Source of the DNA: Pleurotus ostreatus/Saccharomyces cerevisiae fusant
Lineage: Eukaryota; Opisthokonta
Direction of reading: 5' to 3'
Assembly (NCBI GenBank): GCA_024196135.1
Contig: JAMQCK010000080.1
Location: 1-64,000 of the forward strand
DNA: 64,000 bases
In this document: positions 38,415 through 49,075 of the stretch, piece by piece
Numbering within the stretch: position 1 is the first letter of the stretch
Layout of the letters: each line of letters begins with the position of its first letter
The notes under the pieces: generated by a model
Told to the model about the DNA's origin: nothing
What the model saw: the letters and a program-made list of their open reading frames with translations, nothing else
Databases searched by the model: none
Program-made: the position numbers and the translations under genes

Positions 38415-40175
38415 CTAGTCGAACTCCGATAGATCCATGCCGTAGTAAAAGTGCTGGAAGCGCATGCGTTAGCGCAAGAAAAGAACTTCAAGCGTCGAGC
38501 TAGAGAGCTACTCACCTTCTGCAAGCTCATAACCTTAACTACCCATGCTTCCAAGTGGAAGATCTTTTTGCTGCCTATTCGCATGCGGTTCTCCTGTAGG
38601 GGAAAGGCAGACGAGGTCAGAGATAAAAGGAACAGAAAGGGGAGTATAACTCACGAAGATCGCCGCCCAGTGCATGACATCGGCTTTCAGCGACTCATCC
38701 ACGCGCTCGACGACACGCTCGGCGACTGTCTGTTGGGTGGGGTCAGTCCCGTTATGATCATTAACACGAGCGAGGAACGACGGGGACGTGAGCAAGAGTG
38801 GAGTTGTAGCTTGCGCTGGAAGGGGTGACACGAGCGGTGATATGATATGACGACAAGCATGAGTGACAGAGGCATGGACACGAGCAGCACCGAAAGCACC
38901 ACGAGCAACTCGAAACGCACCTTCAAGATGACTGTCGGCGGTATACAATGGCTCAGCAACTCGTAGAACTTCGCGCGGACCTCCATGACGCGCGCGGGCG
39001 ATTGCTCAGCGACGATCAGGTCTGCGACTTTGTGGCAGTATGTCTCCCAGTCTGGCTTCGCGATCGCGAGGGGGCCGGTCAGGTCTGGTCTGCGAGGAGG
39101 GGGTGAGTATCGTCTCCGCGCACTCGGACTCTACCGCCACGCCTACTCTAGAGCCCCCAACCCCCGAAAGATAGGAAGACACCACTCACGACTGCATCTT
39201 CAACGCCTCCAGCACCAAAATCGCCTTCCTCAGATTCCCACCCGAGTCCGCGACAATCTGCTCCCCCGCCTCCGGCGGCAAATCGAAGCCCACCCTGCGC
39301 GCCACATGATCGAGCACACTCATCATCTCCTCCGCATTCGGCGCCGCGACGCGCATGAGGAGGCAGCGGCTCTTGATGGGGGCGATGAGGCGGCTGGTGC
39401 TGTTCGCGCAGAGGATGATGCGCAGGTTAGACATGTATTTCTCCATGGTGCGGCGGAGGGCGGCTTGCGCGTCGCGCGAGAGGCCATCCGCTTCGTTGAT
39501 GACGACGACTGGGGTGGGCGGTTTAGTTGGATGAGTTAGGTGAGAGAGGGGGAGGTTGAAGGGGGGAGGTGAGCACGCACCCTTGAAGCGCTGCTTGGCA
39601 TTGAGATCGACTTGCTGCGTCTGCGCAATCTCCTTCAGCAGTTCTTGTATGACCACTCGGTCATAATTCCCTGCTTCGCTGGCCTGGCGTAAGCAACATA
39701 CACGGCAGCATATTCGCATAAGCGCACCTTGGCGTGATCTCTATGTGGAAGTTGCTCTGAACAAGGTTGATTTCCAATTTGCGCTTAGAAGGAGACAGGA
39801 AGATTCGTTGGTCTATTTTCAGCTGTGGACCTATGATGAGATAGTGCGCCTGTGTGCGATGATCGGCACGACGCACCTTCTCCGCCCCCGGTCCAAAAAG
39901 CTCCTTCAAAACGCAGCTTATGCGGGTCTTCTTCCCTGCTCCTGACGGACCATAGAAGAGTATGTGGGGAAAGTCGCCTGAAGATGCCTGTTGTATATGA
40001 GCTTCAAGGAAATGGTGTAGGTTTCGCGTAGCGAACCAGTGATTGTAGGCGCTTCGAGAGTCCTTGGTGGTAATGGAGCTCGCTGAGGGAGCGTGGGCGG
40101 TACTGAGAGCACAGTTCAGCCTAAGAGAAACGATCTGGATTCGCAGAGACGCACTTGGTCTACCCAGAGAGACAT
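38415..40175 (-). CDS. RFC5: replication factor C small subunit (yeast Rfc5 / human RFC3 type)
   Basis: AAA+ subunit of the clamp loader that places PCNA on DNA in replication and repair. Ten exons: 40155-40175, 40037-40102, 39877-39987, 39728-39822, 39581-39678, 39190-39508, 38921-39089, 38655-38729, 38516-38593, 38415-38453; 356 residues, normal for the family. It starts MSLWVDQ followed by YRPRSL. The P-loop is GPSGAGKKT (about 42-50). The Walker B position reads VINEADGL, not DEAD, which is typical of Rfc5. ALRRTMEKYM, ILCANSTS and the SRC motif (KSRCLLMRV) follow. The first coding exon has only seven codons. It would work with Rfc1-4 and in the alternative Rad24 and Ctf18 loaders. Confidence 0.94.
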
Positions 40176-40233
40176 GGTATGGGAGGTCGCGTCGCGGGAG
40201 GAGACAAGAGAGATGTCACGATCGCGTGACGCG

Positions 40234-40239
40234 ACGCGT
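40234..40239 (-). promoter_or_regulatory. possible MluI cell-cycle box upstream of RFC5
   Basis: ACGCGT lies 60 bp upstream of the RFC5 start, within a run of related ACGCG/CGCGT sequences at about 40223-40255. This element binds MBF in yeasts and drives G1/S transcription of replication genes. No TATA box is seen. Use by this fungus is inferred. Confidence 0.4.
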
Positions 40240-40511
40240 TCCGTCGCGTCGCGCGCTTTCCTCATAATCGCCACGTGCATGTATCGGCATTATCCGCTCT
40301 GTTGTACCTGCTCTCAACCATCACCGCTGTACCGCGGGCGGTGTTCACCGACGCCCCAGACTAGCACGGCCATCGACAGGCAACGTCGACTCTCCCGCGA
40401 CGAAATGAGCCTCAGCCACACCTACTCCCTAGCGCTGGTGCCGTTCAGACTCCGCAGGAACGCGAAGGGTGTCAACTTCGCTGAATAATCTTCATTTATG
40501 ACAGCGAGTCC

Positions 40512-41631
40512 CAGATTCTTCTCCTGTCTGGTGATGGCCCCGCCGAACACCCCTCGGAACATGGCATCCTCATCCTGCCTTCGGCAACCGTCTCGTCGAC
40601 CACCCTACTGTGCGCCTGCACTTCAAGCGGAAGAAGGACGAGTCGCTGAAGTACTTCCTTCCCTCGAGCGCTAGCGAGGTCTTCCAGCTGTTTTCTATAG
40701 CTGTGAGGTACGCCTTGTCTGGTGATGGGCCAATGGCGACGAATGTAAGGTTCCTCGCTATCATCGTGACGAAAGGGAACGATTTGCTGAGCAACGTATC
40801 TTTGAGTGCGCCGCCTTCACTCGCATGAATGACCCGAAGCTACTCCCGGATGCAAAGGAGAAGCTAGGCGACGCGCTCTCGGCGAAGGGGGCACCGGACA
40901 TCGAGTACTTTTCGCAACACCGTTGGCGTACGAGCAGCACGCCAATGAGATGTTTGATGTACATACCTATGGTGTGCACTGTTATTTGGAGTGATTTACT
41001 CTCGTACTTCCTTCTCGAATAGGTTGGCTGACCCATGTACTCTTCACCTCAGGCCGCGTAGCAAGGGCTCTATTCGCCTTCAGTCCGCTGACCATGGGCT
41101 CACCCAGTTGTCAATCCCAAGTAAGCGGCATCAGCTCAATGTATGCATCACATGGGCCAACGATATTCATTCACGGCAAGCTACCTTAAAGACCCCCGAG
41201 ACGTCCACACCCTCCGTCGCGGTATCCGCCTTCTGCTGCGCGTCGCCCAGACACCGCCAGTCTCCGATGCCCTTGATCGTGACTGCTCTCGCGCCGACCT
41301 GGATCATCGTCTGCATGAGCTATCGGACGAGGAGCTAGACGAGGTCATCCGCCAGCGCTGCGAGACCGTGTATCACCCTGCATGCACTTGCCGGATGGCG
41401 CCCGATGGGGCACTGGACAACAGAATGCGCGTGCATGGAGTGCGCGGGCTAGTGTGCGATGCGAGTGCATTCCCCACCATTGCCTCAGGGCATACAGTGA
41501 GTCGCGCGTTACTATTGCTTTACCGGCCGTACGCAAAGACAAAGGGCCGATGACGACTTAGGCCGGTGCATGCTTTGCAATTGCGGAGAAGCTCGCGGAC
41601 GACCTCAAGGCGGAGTATGCGGTTTCGCGCG
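40512..41631 (+). pseudogene. 5'-truncated GMC oxidoreductase copy
   Basis: This corresponds to the last five exons (9-13) of the membrane-anchored GMC gene at 11.7-14.4 kb. Recognisable parts are LLLSGDGPAEH, DPKLLPDAKEKLGDAL, LLLRVAQTPPVSDAL, the active-site segment HPACTCRMAPDGALDN and CFAIAEKLADDLKAEYAV. Introns survive at the same places, so it arose by DNA duplication rather than from mRNA. It lacks the FAD-binding half, has frame-changing differences near 40560 and 40915, lacks one codon in VHGVRGL-VCDAS, and has lost the original stop. It cannot make a working enzyme. Confidence 0.85.
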
Positions 41632-42064
41632 GTGCATCACTGGTCTCGGGACTTTAGGGCTCACTACGAACAGGCCATGCATGTCCACTATCTGTATGAA
41701 GCTCAAGAGAATCGAATGCATACTCCATGATGTTGCATATCCGATCACGGTTGGTTCATTGCTACAAGATACTCGATTGGTGCTGTCACTTATTGTGACA
41801 GTTGAAGTTGACGCAAGTCACATCACGTGCGATATCGGTCCCGAGAATTAATCTCGTGACAAATTCGGACTTATCGGCACACCGGGCGGCATTTCCCGTT
41901 GTCGAACTTGCTCTGAACCATCATCACTGTCCCGGGCAGGGCCTCGACCTACCTTGCCCCGATACCTGTCTACTGTATCGCAGACCAGTCGAAGACTCAG
42001 CTGCGAGCGCAATCAAGGACCTGCGGCACAATCCTCTTTCTTCGACTTTCCTTTCCTGAGCAAT
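41632..42064. other. upstream region of the first FunK1 gene
   Basis: The frame of the FunK1 first exon is open upstream to 41954, but no feature supports translation there. I see no other gene or repeat. Confidence 0.4.
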
Positions 42065-44526
42065 ATGAGCTCGAAAGTGTATGAGCATTGCCTCGTCGGC
42101 ATGCCCTACAAAGACTTCTTGGCCGAATTTATATGCATCGATTTTTCGCTCAAGACCGATCACGATGAAGCGTATGACACGATTGTAAGCACTGCAACGA
42201 TTCTTCACCGCGTCGCATATAGTGACTTCGATGCTTCGCAGGTCGCAGGACTCAAGGAAAATTTAGCGTCCGGTACACCAGCCAAGACCGGTCTTGGGCT
42301 ATACGTAATGCTGGGTAATGACCTCGCGCAGTTGCTCGAGGCACCGGTCCTTCGTTCCTTGGGCCCTCTTCCGGATGTCTTCGACGCCGGTGCATTTACG
42401 AAGCCCAAGGGAAACAAGACGCTCGACAAGGTCCTGAGCTTCATTGAAGACGAACACTCCCGACAGTTTAGCGTCTTCTCCTTCTTTCTTTTCTACAACG
42501 CCGACTACTTTCGTGTCATCCGCGTCGACCAGGACGGCCTGATCGTGACCGAGCGGGTCGCTTGTAAGCGCCTAAGCAATTTTTTTCAACACTTTGACGG
42601 GCTTTCTCCGGCGCAACGAGGCTATGACGCGACTGTGCGCGATGTATCGCAGGACTCGGACGAGGTGGGGCAAGCAAGGGAGGCGCTGAAACCATTTACC
42701 TCTGCAAGCCAGCAAAATGAACCTATACGAGAGATGGGCGTACCCACCGCTCACGAGGGCGGTGACGGGATGCGCTGGTATCACATCTGGGCGCCGACTA
42801 CCCAGCAGACGCACCTCCTCTCGCGCGCTACCCGCGGATACCCAGCCTGGGACCCGGCCGACAAGAAGGTCGTCTGGATCAAGGACTCGTGGCGCGCTCT
42901 CGATGACGACCTCTTCCCAGAGTCGGAGACCCTCCGACAGCTGAACGCGCAAGGCGTACAGTTTTCTCCCACCCTTTTCTGCGGCGGCGATCTGCCGGGG
43001 CAGAGAACACGGACGCACGAGTTCGTCGACGCGCTGTGGGCGCGAGAGTTCATTGAAAGGTCCTGCAACAACGGTCTGCATAGGATGCACCATCCACGCA
43101 TTCACCACCGCCTCGCGGAGACGTACGGCCGACCGCTGTGGGAGTTCGAGTCGTCGAAGCATCTGCTGCAAATTCTGCATGATGCCTTCACGTGTGAGTT
43201 ACCGTATTTGTCTCCTTTGCTACCCGTCTTCCCTGCTTATCATCTCTTTGCTCTTCGTCTTCTTGCCTACCCTTCACATTTTCTATTCGTCGCCTCCATT
43301 CTTGCTCTCTGCCTTTCGTCTCCATCTCCATTGATCCTCTGTCCATCCTGCCTTCTTCTCTGCTTCTCATCATTCCTTTTCCCTGTTGATATCCTCTCCT
43401 GTTCCTCGCGCTCTGAACTGACTGACTGACTTCCCTCAGGCCACCGCATGGCCGTTTCCAAGTGCCGAAAGCTCCATCGAGACTTCAGCGCGTGGAACAT
43501 CCTTTACGATCCCAAATCGGGGAGGGGTATCTTGACGGACTGGGATCTGTGCGCACCAATGCCCAGTGCAGAGGCATGCGAGGAGGATCCGACCATCAAT
43601 CCTCTGGCGCAGGTACCGAACAGCTCTGGCCGACCCGACCGCACGGTAAGTAGTTCCTGGTGACGGCGTCTGCAGTGTCGCTGAGCCACATGCAGGGAAC
43701 GTGGATGTTCATGTCCGTCAAAGTCCAGGACGCGGACCCTCACCTACATACCGTCCAGGACGACCTGGAGGCGCTGTTCTGGGTGGGCCTATACATGATC
43801 GCACTGTATATGCCCATACCGGAAGCCACCGCAATCGCGATCGTGGACGAGCTCTTCCAGTCATACACTTTCCGAGGCGGTGTCCCAGTCGGCGGGGATA
43901 CCAAACGCTCGTTCCTATCGGGCAGCAGAAACTTCGAGCTCGAGCCCTCCCTCGAGTCCGCCTGCCCAGCGCTGACAACTTGGCTCAGATACTACAAGAA
44001 GCTGACTGGCGACTGGCTCCGGTATCTGACCGCGCGCGAGACTTACACCCCGGCCCCGCTCCTTGATGACGCCCCACCTGCTCCGACGGATCTGCACGAC
44101 TACGACAAACTCGATCAGATTTGGAGGCGGATACTTGACCATGGCGTCTTCATGGACAACGATCGCCTCAACGACCCGGACCACAAGCGAGACCCCTTCC
44201 ACGTCACTGCGGTGTACAGGAAGTCTTTGGCAAAGGAGGCGGACAGGCAGGTGGAACTCCAGGCATCGGCCCGGTTCACTTTGGCCGAATCGCAACGGGC
44301 GGAGGCGGAGGCGCGACGGGCGGAGATGCAGCGGGGTAACCCCAAGGCGTCTATCGAGTTGGGCCTCAGCCAAAACTCCGGTGCGGATGCCTCGCGTGGC
44401 GACATCCTCCTCAAGCGCTCGGCGGTTATGAAGGCAGACAAGGAAGACAATGGAGGGAAGGAAGGAGCTCACAATGATTCCAGAAATGAGCAAGTTGACG
44501 AGGAGAACGAGGTGTTCGGCTTCTAG
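42065..44526 (+). CDS. FunK1-type fungal protein kinase, copy 1 (short C-terminus)
   Basis: Fungal-specific kinase-like protein of the FunK1 family, expanded in mushrooms; substrates are unknown. Four exons (42065-42184, 42242-43193, 43440-43645, 43696-44526) encode 702 residues. The kinase core keeps the catalytic loop LHRDFSAWNIL (Asp about 372, Asn about 377) and TDWDL in place of DFG (Asp about 391). VWIKDSWR is a likely Lys-containing strand. The C-terminal half ends in an Ala/Glu/Arg-rich helix. The stop TAG at 44524-44526 is followed in the same frame by about 74 readable codons matching the tail of copy 2, including AKRQRT, so this copy looks prematurely ended. It starts at a Met preceding sequence aligned to copy 2; an upstream part may be missing. 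Confidence 0.82.
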
Positions 44527-47500
44527 GCCCGAATAGCATCGTTATCTGCGGCTAAAGACGCAGGAATGGGGGAGATTAGCGAGGAGGAGACGGATGCGGC
44601 CGACGAAACCTTCGAGGAGGCGGGGCGAGAGGCAAAGCGGCAGAGGACATCCGCGAACTTGGAGACCCTCACATGCACTTCCTCGACCACCTCTAATTCA
44701 TCCGACACAGCGTCATTGCGCACGCTCAGGGAGCCGGGGCCACAGTAGATGAATGGCGCACAGTGGACTGGATGGGGACTTCTTTCTGCGTACCTCTTAC
44801 AAAGGCTTCGGAAGCCTTAATGTTGAGCACGCTCTACGTATTGACTGCTTTCGACTGCATCCTGTGATGATCTCTCGTTGTGCGCATTCGCCCGGTACCT
44901 AGGGTGCGCGTCGAATAGTGTGTCATTGCGCGCAGAGGCTCAACGCGCAAGGAACGTCCGTGTACAAGTCGCCCCCGCTTCCTCCCGGCTGCACACGAAG
45001 TTCGACGTCCTATTCTCCGACTCGGTCCCTCTGTGCTGCTCGTGTACGCCTCGCTCTCGCCCGTCTCTCAGTCCGGATGGATCAGATCTACACTCTTGTC
45101 TTGGTCCTCCCCCTCCCCGCGCTCCCCGCCGAACGCGCCATCCCACACCGGCGTCGGCAGCTCTGAGGACAGGCCGGTAAACTCGATGTGCCAGCACGAG
45201 CGGCTGGCCTCGTCCGCGTCTCGCGCCGACGCAGCTCGAGGTTGAATGAGTGTCCAGACGAGCATCGAATTTCTCGAACCAGCCGCCGCGGATTTGGCTG
45301 ATCGCGCAGTTGAAGCAGAGCTCCTCAAGGCTCACATATCATAGTAACGTTTGCCCAGGTCTGGCGTCGCGGCCGTCACTGCGTGCGCGACGGCGTCAAG
45401 CTGGGCTGCCTCATCGGCCTAGTAGACGACAGCTCGTGCTGCTTGCCAGTGCTGATGGAGACTTTACATCAGTGAGGCGAGTGCGTCGACTATTCGGCCC
45501 GCCTTGTCTGCGAGCACCTGGAGCACATTTCCTGGCAAGTCTCGCCTGCGGCTTGCCTTCTCCCATACTTCTTCTCCCCTGGAATCTGCACCTCTCAAGG
45601 ATCAGCCCAGCGTTGGTATAGTATAGCACTGCCTTACTGTACTATACTTTGCAATGCAGTTCGTCGCAGGTACAAGCCGCGGTGTGTCTCTATTGCACGT
45701 GATCATCGCCCAATTTCGGTGATCGCCGACTGCCGACATTCTGACAGTTTGGTTCCCACGCAGGGCAAGTAGGCTCTTCCCAGATCAGTGCGTACCTCCT
45801 CCTCTTCTCCCGCTGTCTGCTCTCTCGCTGACCTGCGACGTCCATGGATACAGATTCCTTTCACAAGGGCAGCCAAAAGCGCCGAATTTCTGAGCTCCAA
45901 GTCTCTGAACCCTCTACTGCAACCACCACCGCTGCCCCTGACAGCACCATCGTTGACCCTACTGCTGCCACCGCTACCGCCACAAAGGCCCTTCGCCCTT
46001 TCCCGCCCAACTCGACTGGCCGGCCCTTGACCGCCGGCAGCACTCAACTATCGCTGAATACCTGGTGGGTTGAGCATCAGAAAGCCGCCTATCCTGCTGC
46101 TCCCCAGGCAAAGAACGACATGGCTGCGGATCTATATGGCTACTGTGAAGGTCCTATGCCCATTGAAGACTTCCTTCACGAATTCGTACCACAGAACTCC
46201 ACCCCAGAGACCCCCGAATACACCTACATTGTCAAGGAGGACAGCAAAGAAGCGGATCTGTATCCCATCTTGGTAAGTCCACTCAGCGCATGGCTCACTG
46301 AATAGCTAACCGCCACTGCAGCTCGGCGGCGCGAAGGCCATGATGCACAAGCACCGCTTCCTGGACACCAGCAACAACCCCGACCAACTCGCGAAACCTG
46401 GCGAAAAGCTGAAGCCTGACGCGATGGCCTATGACGTAGACGAGGGTACATATATGGGGGTTACCTTGGAGGATGTCCAGGACGGCAAAGTCACTCAGTT
46501 CCGCAAAAACGTCTTCGGCGCAGAGGGGAAGCGCGAGAAGGACATCTTCAACGACATGGCGAAACCCGGTCGCTTCGAGCCTCGCGTCAGGACGAGGAAC
46601 AGCGAGTCGGAGGGCCAGGTCCTGCGTTACATCGAGGAGATCCATACACACCAACCTCGCTGCTTCTCGTTCTTCCTCTTCTTCACAAAGCATTATTTTC
46701 GCCTCATTCGAACCGATCGCGACGGTCTCATCGTGACAGAGCGCACAGCATGGACCGGGCAGCGGTTCCCGAATCGCCTGAACGACTTCTTCTATCGCTT
46801 CGACCACCTCAGCCGCGAGGAGCAGGGCTTTGACACCTCTGTCCGCGAGTCGAACAATGCGGAAGAGGAGGATGCCGCCAGAAAGGCCCTCATGCCCTAT
46901 ATTCCCGAGGAGACCCAGATCACCGAGCCCATTCGCCAGATTGGCGTACCCGTCCAACATGGCGCGCCGGCGAAGGGTATGCGCTATTACTACATCTGGG
47001 CGCCACTGTCCAACAGCGCGGGCTACGCGCGCGCGCGACTCGTGGCTACCCAGCCTGGGATTCTGAGGAGAAGAAAATCGTTTGGATCAAGGACTCGTGG
47101 CGATCTGCCAACGACATGGTCACTCCAGAGTCGGTGGTCATTAAAGAGCTCAACGATGCGAATGTGGAGTTCGCGCCCACGCTCTTCTGCGGCGGCGATC
47201 TCCCTGGGCCGACCCAGAAGACTCGGACGCACGAGTTCGTCAATGCGTTTTGGAACAGGGGGCAGCGTAAGCCTCACCATCCGCGCATACACCACCGTCT
47301 GGCGGAAACGTTTGGGCGCCCTTTATGGGAGTTTGAGTCGTCGCAGCATCTACTTGAGATAATGCACGATGCGTTCACATGTAAGCTACTCCTATCGTCC
47401 TGCTGTCACTCATCTGATCACTTGCTAGGCCATCGCATGGCTGTTTCCAAGTGCCGGAAGCTCCATCGAGACTTCAGCGCGTGGAACATCCTTTACGACC

Positions 47501-48386
47501 CCAAATCGAAGAGGGGTATCTTGACGGACTGGGATCTGTGCGCACCGATGCCCAGTGCAGAGGCATGCGAGGAGGATCCGACCATCAATCCTCTGGCGCA
47601 GGTACCGAACAGCTCTGGCCGACCCGACCGCACGGTAAGTAGTTCCTGGTGACGGCGTCTGCAGTGTCGCTGAGCCACATGCAGGGAACGTGGATGTTCA
47701 TGTCCATCAAAGCCCAGGACGCGGACCCTCACCTACATACCGTCCAGGACGACCTGGAGGCGCTGTTCTGGGTGGGTGTATACATGATCATATTGTATAT
47801 GCCTATCCCGAGAGCAAACGCTATTGCCATCGTGGACGACGTGTTTCTGTCTTACAGTTTCGTAGACGGCATTCCCACGGGCGGCAATGGTAAAGCAGCA
47901 TTTCTCTTGGGATCAGCCAAATATTCCCTCAGGCTTCCCGATACCGTCTCCCCGGCGTTGGTTTCTTGGGTCAAGTCCTACAATCAGCTGATCTTCGACT
48001 GGGTTTCTTATCTGAACAAGCTGGAGCGCCACAGCCTGGACCCGCTCCTTGATGACGCCCCGCCTGCTCCGACGGATCTGGTCGACTACGACAAGCTCGA
48101 TCAGATTTGGAGGCGGATACTTGACCAGGGTGTCTTCGAGCCCCATGATCGCCTCAACGACAGGGACCACAAGCGAGACCCCTTCCACGTCACTGCGGTG
48201 TACAGGAAGTCTGTGGCAAAGGAGGCGGACAGGCAGGTGGAACTCCAGGCATCGGCCCGGTTCACTTTGGCCGAATCGCAACGGGCGGAGGCGGAGGCGC
48301 GACGGGCGGAGATGCAGCGGGGCAACCCCAAGGCGTCTATCGAGTTGGGCCTCAGCCAAAACTCCGGTGCGGATGCCTCGCATAGC
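43440..48386 (+). repeat. near-identical blocks shared by the two FunK1 genes
   Basis: Positions 43440-43785 match 47429-47774 almost base for base, including the intron between them. Positions 44055-44397 match 48041-48383 in the same way. Between the blocks (43786-44054 versus 47775-48040), and upstream of 43440, the genes differ strongly at DNA and protein level. The feature spans the outer limits of both copies. Confidence 0.8.
44990..45545 (-). pseudogene. HEN1 fragment between the two FunK1 genes
   Basis: On the minus strand, pieces match the middle-to-C-terminal part of the HEN1 gene at 49-51 kb: EELCFNCAISQIRGGWFEKF (compare EELWFNRAISRICGGWLEML), SCWHIEFTGLSSELPTPVWD and DKSVDLIHPD. 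They lie in different frames with deletions and are not joinable into a product. The order (FunK1 then HEN1 in opposite orientation) repeats that of the second FunK1/HEN1 pair, so this is the leftover of a duplicated unit. Confidence 0.8.
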
Positions 48387-48725
48387 AACACCCTCCTTGA
48401 GCGCTCGGCGGCTATGGACGAGGGCGGGGAAGGTGTCGAGGGGGGAGAGGGGGCTAGAGAGGACAAGGAGGAGAACAAGGAGGCGTCTCGCTTACGGTCT
48501 CCCTCCCGGTCGGCATCGCTCCCTGCGGGAGAAGACGCGGGCATTGGATGGAACCGCTGGGAGGAGACAGATGTGGCAGACGAAACGCGTGAGCAGGAAG
48601 GGGGGCGCGCGGCGAAGCGACAGAGGACTACGTCGGCGGGAGGGCTCAGACGCACTTCTCCGCCCAGTCCAGATCGGCCTGGGACGACGTCGCCGCGTAG
48701 CCGCAAGAACTCGAAGCTGGAGTAG
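45844..48725 (+). CDS. FunK1-type fungal protein kinase, copy 2 (frameshifted)
   Basis: Exons 45844-46272, 46322-47380, 47429-47634 and 47685-48725 would encode about 910 residues. The catalytic loop LHRDFSAWNIL and TDWDL are intact. Exon 2 is 1059 nt, two more than phase allows. At 47026-47037 the protein changes frame in a run of GC dinucleotides, just before the block that reads RATRGYPAWD in copy 1. One extra CG unit explains it, so this is a young pseudogene, a sequencing error or a slippage site. Copy 2 has a longer N-terminus and a C-terminal tail with AAKRQRT, a likely nuclear localisation signal. Confidence 0.75.
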
Positions 48726-49075
48726 GTGAATGGGGCGTGCTGGATTGGAAGGGTGGGCATGTGGGGACATTCACATAGTATTTGTTGTACACGCTGTGGG
48801 CTTTAGTACGCGCATGTATCTCGATGGGCAGGTCTTCAAAGATATCACAGTGATTGCACACAGCGACAGAGCTATGCGATATCACAATGTATACACAATG
48901 ATGGCGCGCGTCGGGGTCAGTTGGCAAGTCGCTTTCCATACACTGCTCGCCACCGAGCCTTCACCCTCAGAGAGAGATATGGGCAGTAAAATTGCAAGAC
49001 AGCCAAACAGCAACAGCGAGGTAAGTACATACAAACAAAATATCAAGATAGGGGGATCCTAGAAACACAGAACGC

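Noticed and set aside
41954..42064. Open upstream extension of FunK1 copy 1
   Set aside because: The extra residues do not resemble copy 2 and have no features; the Met at 42065 comes just before the aligned part.
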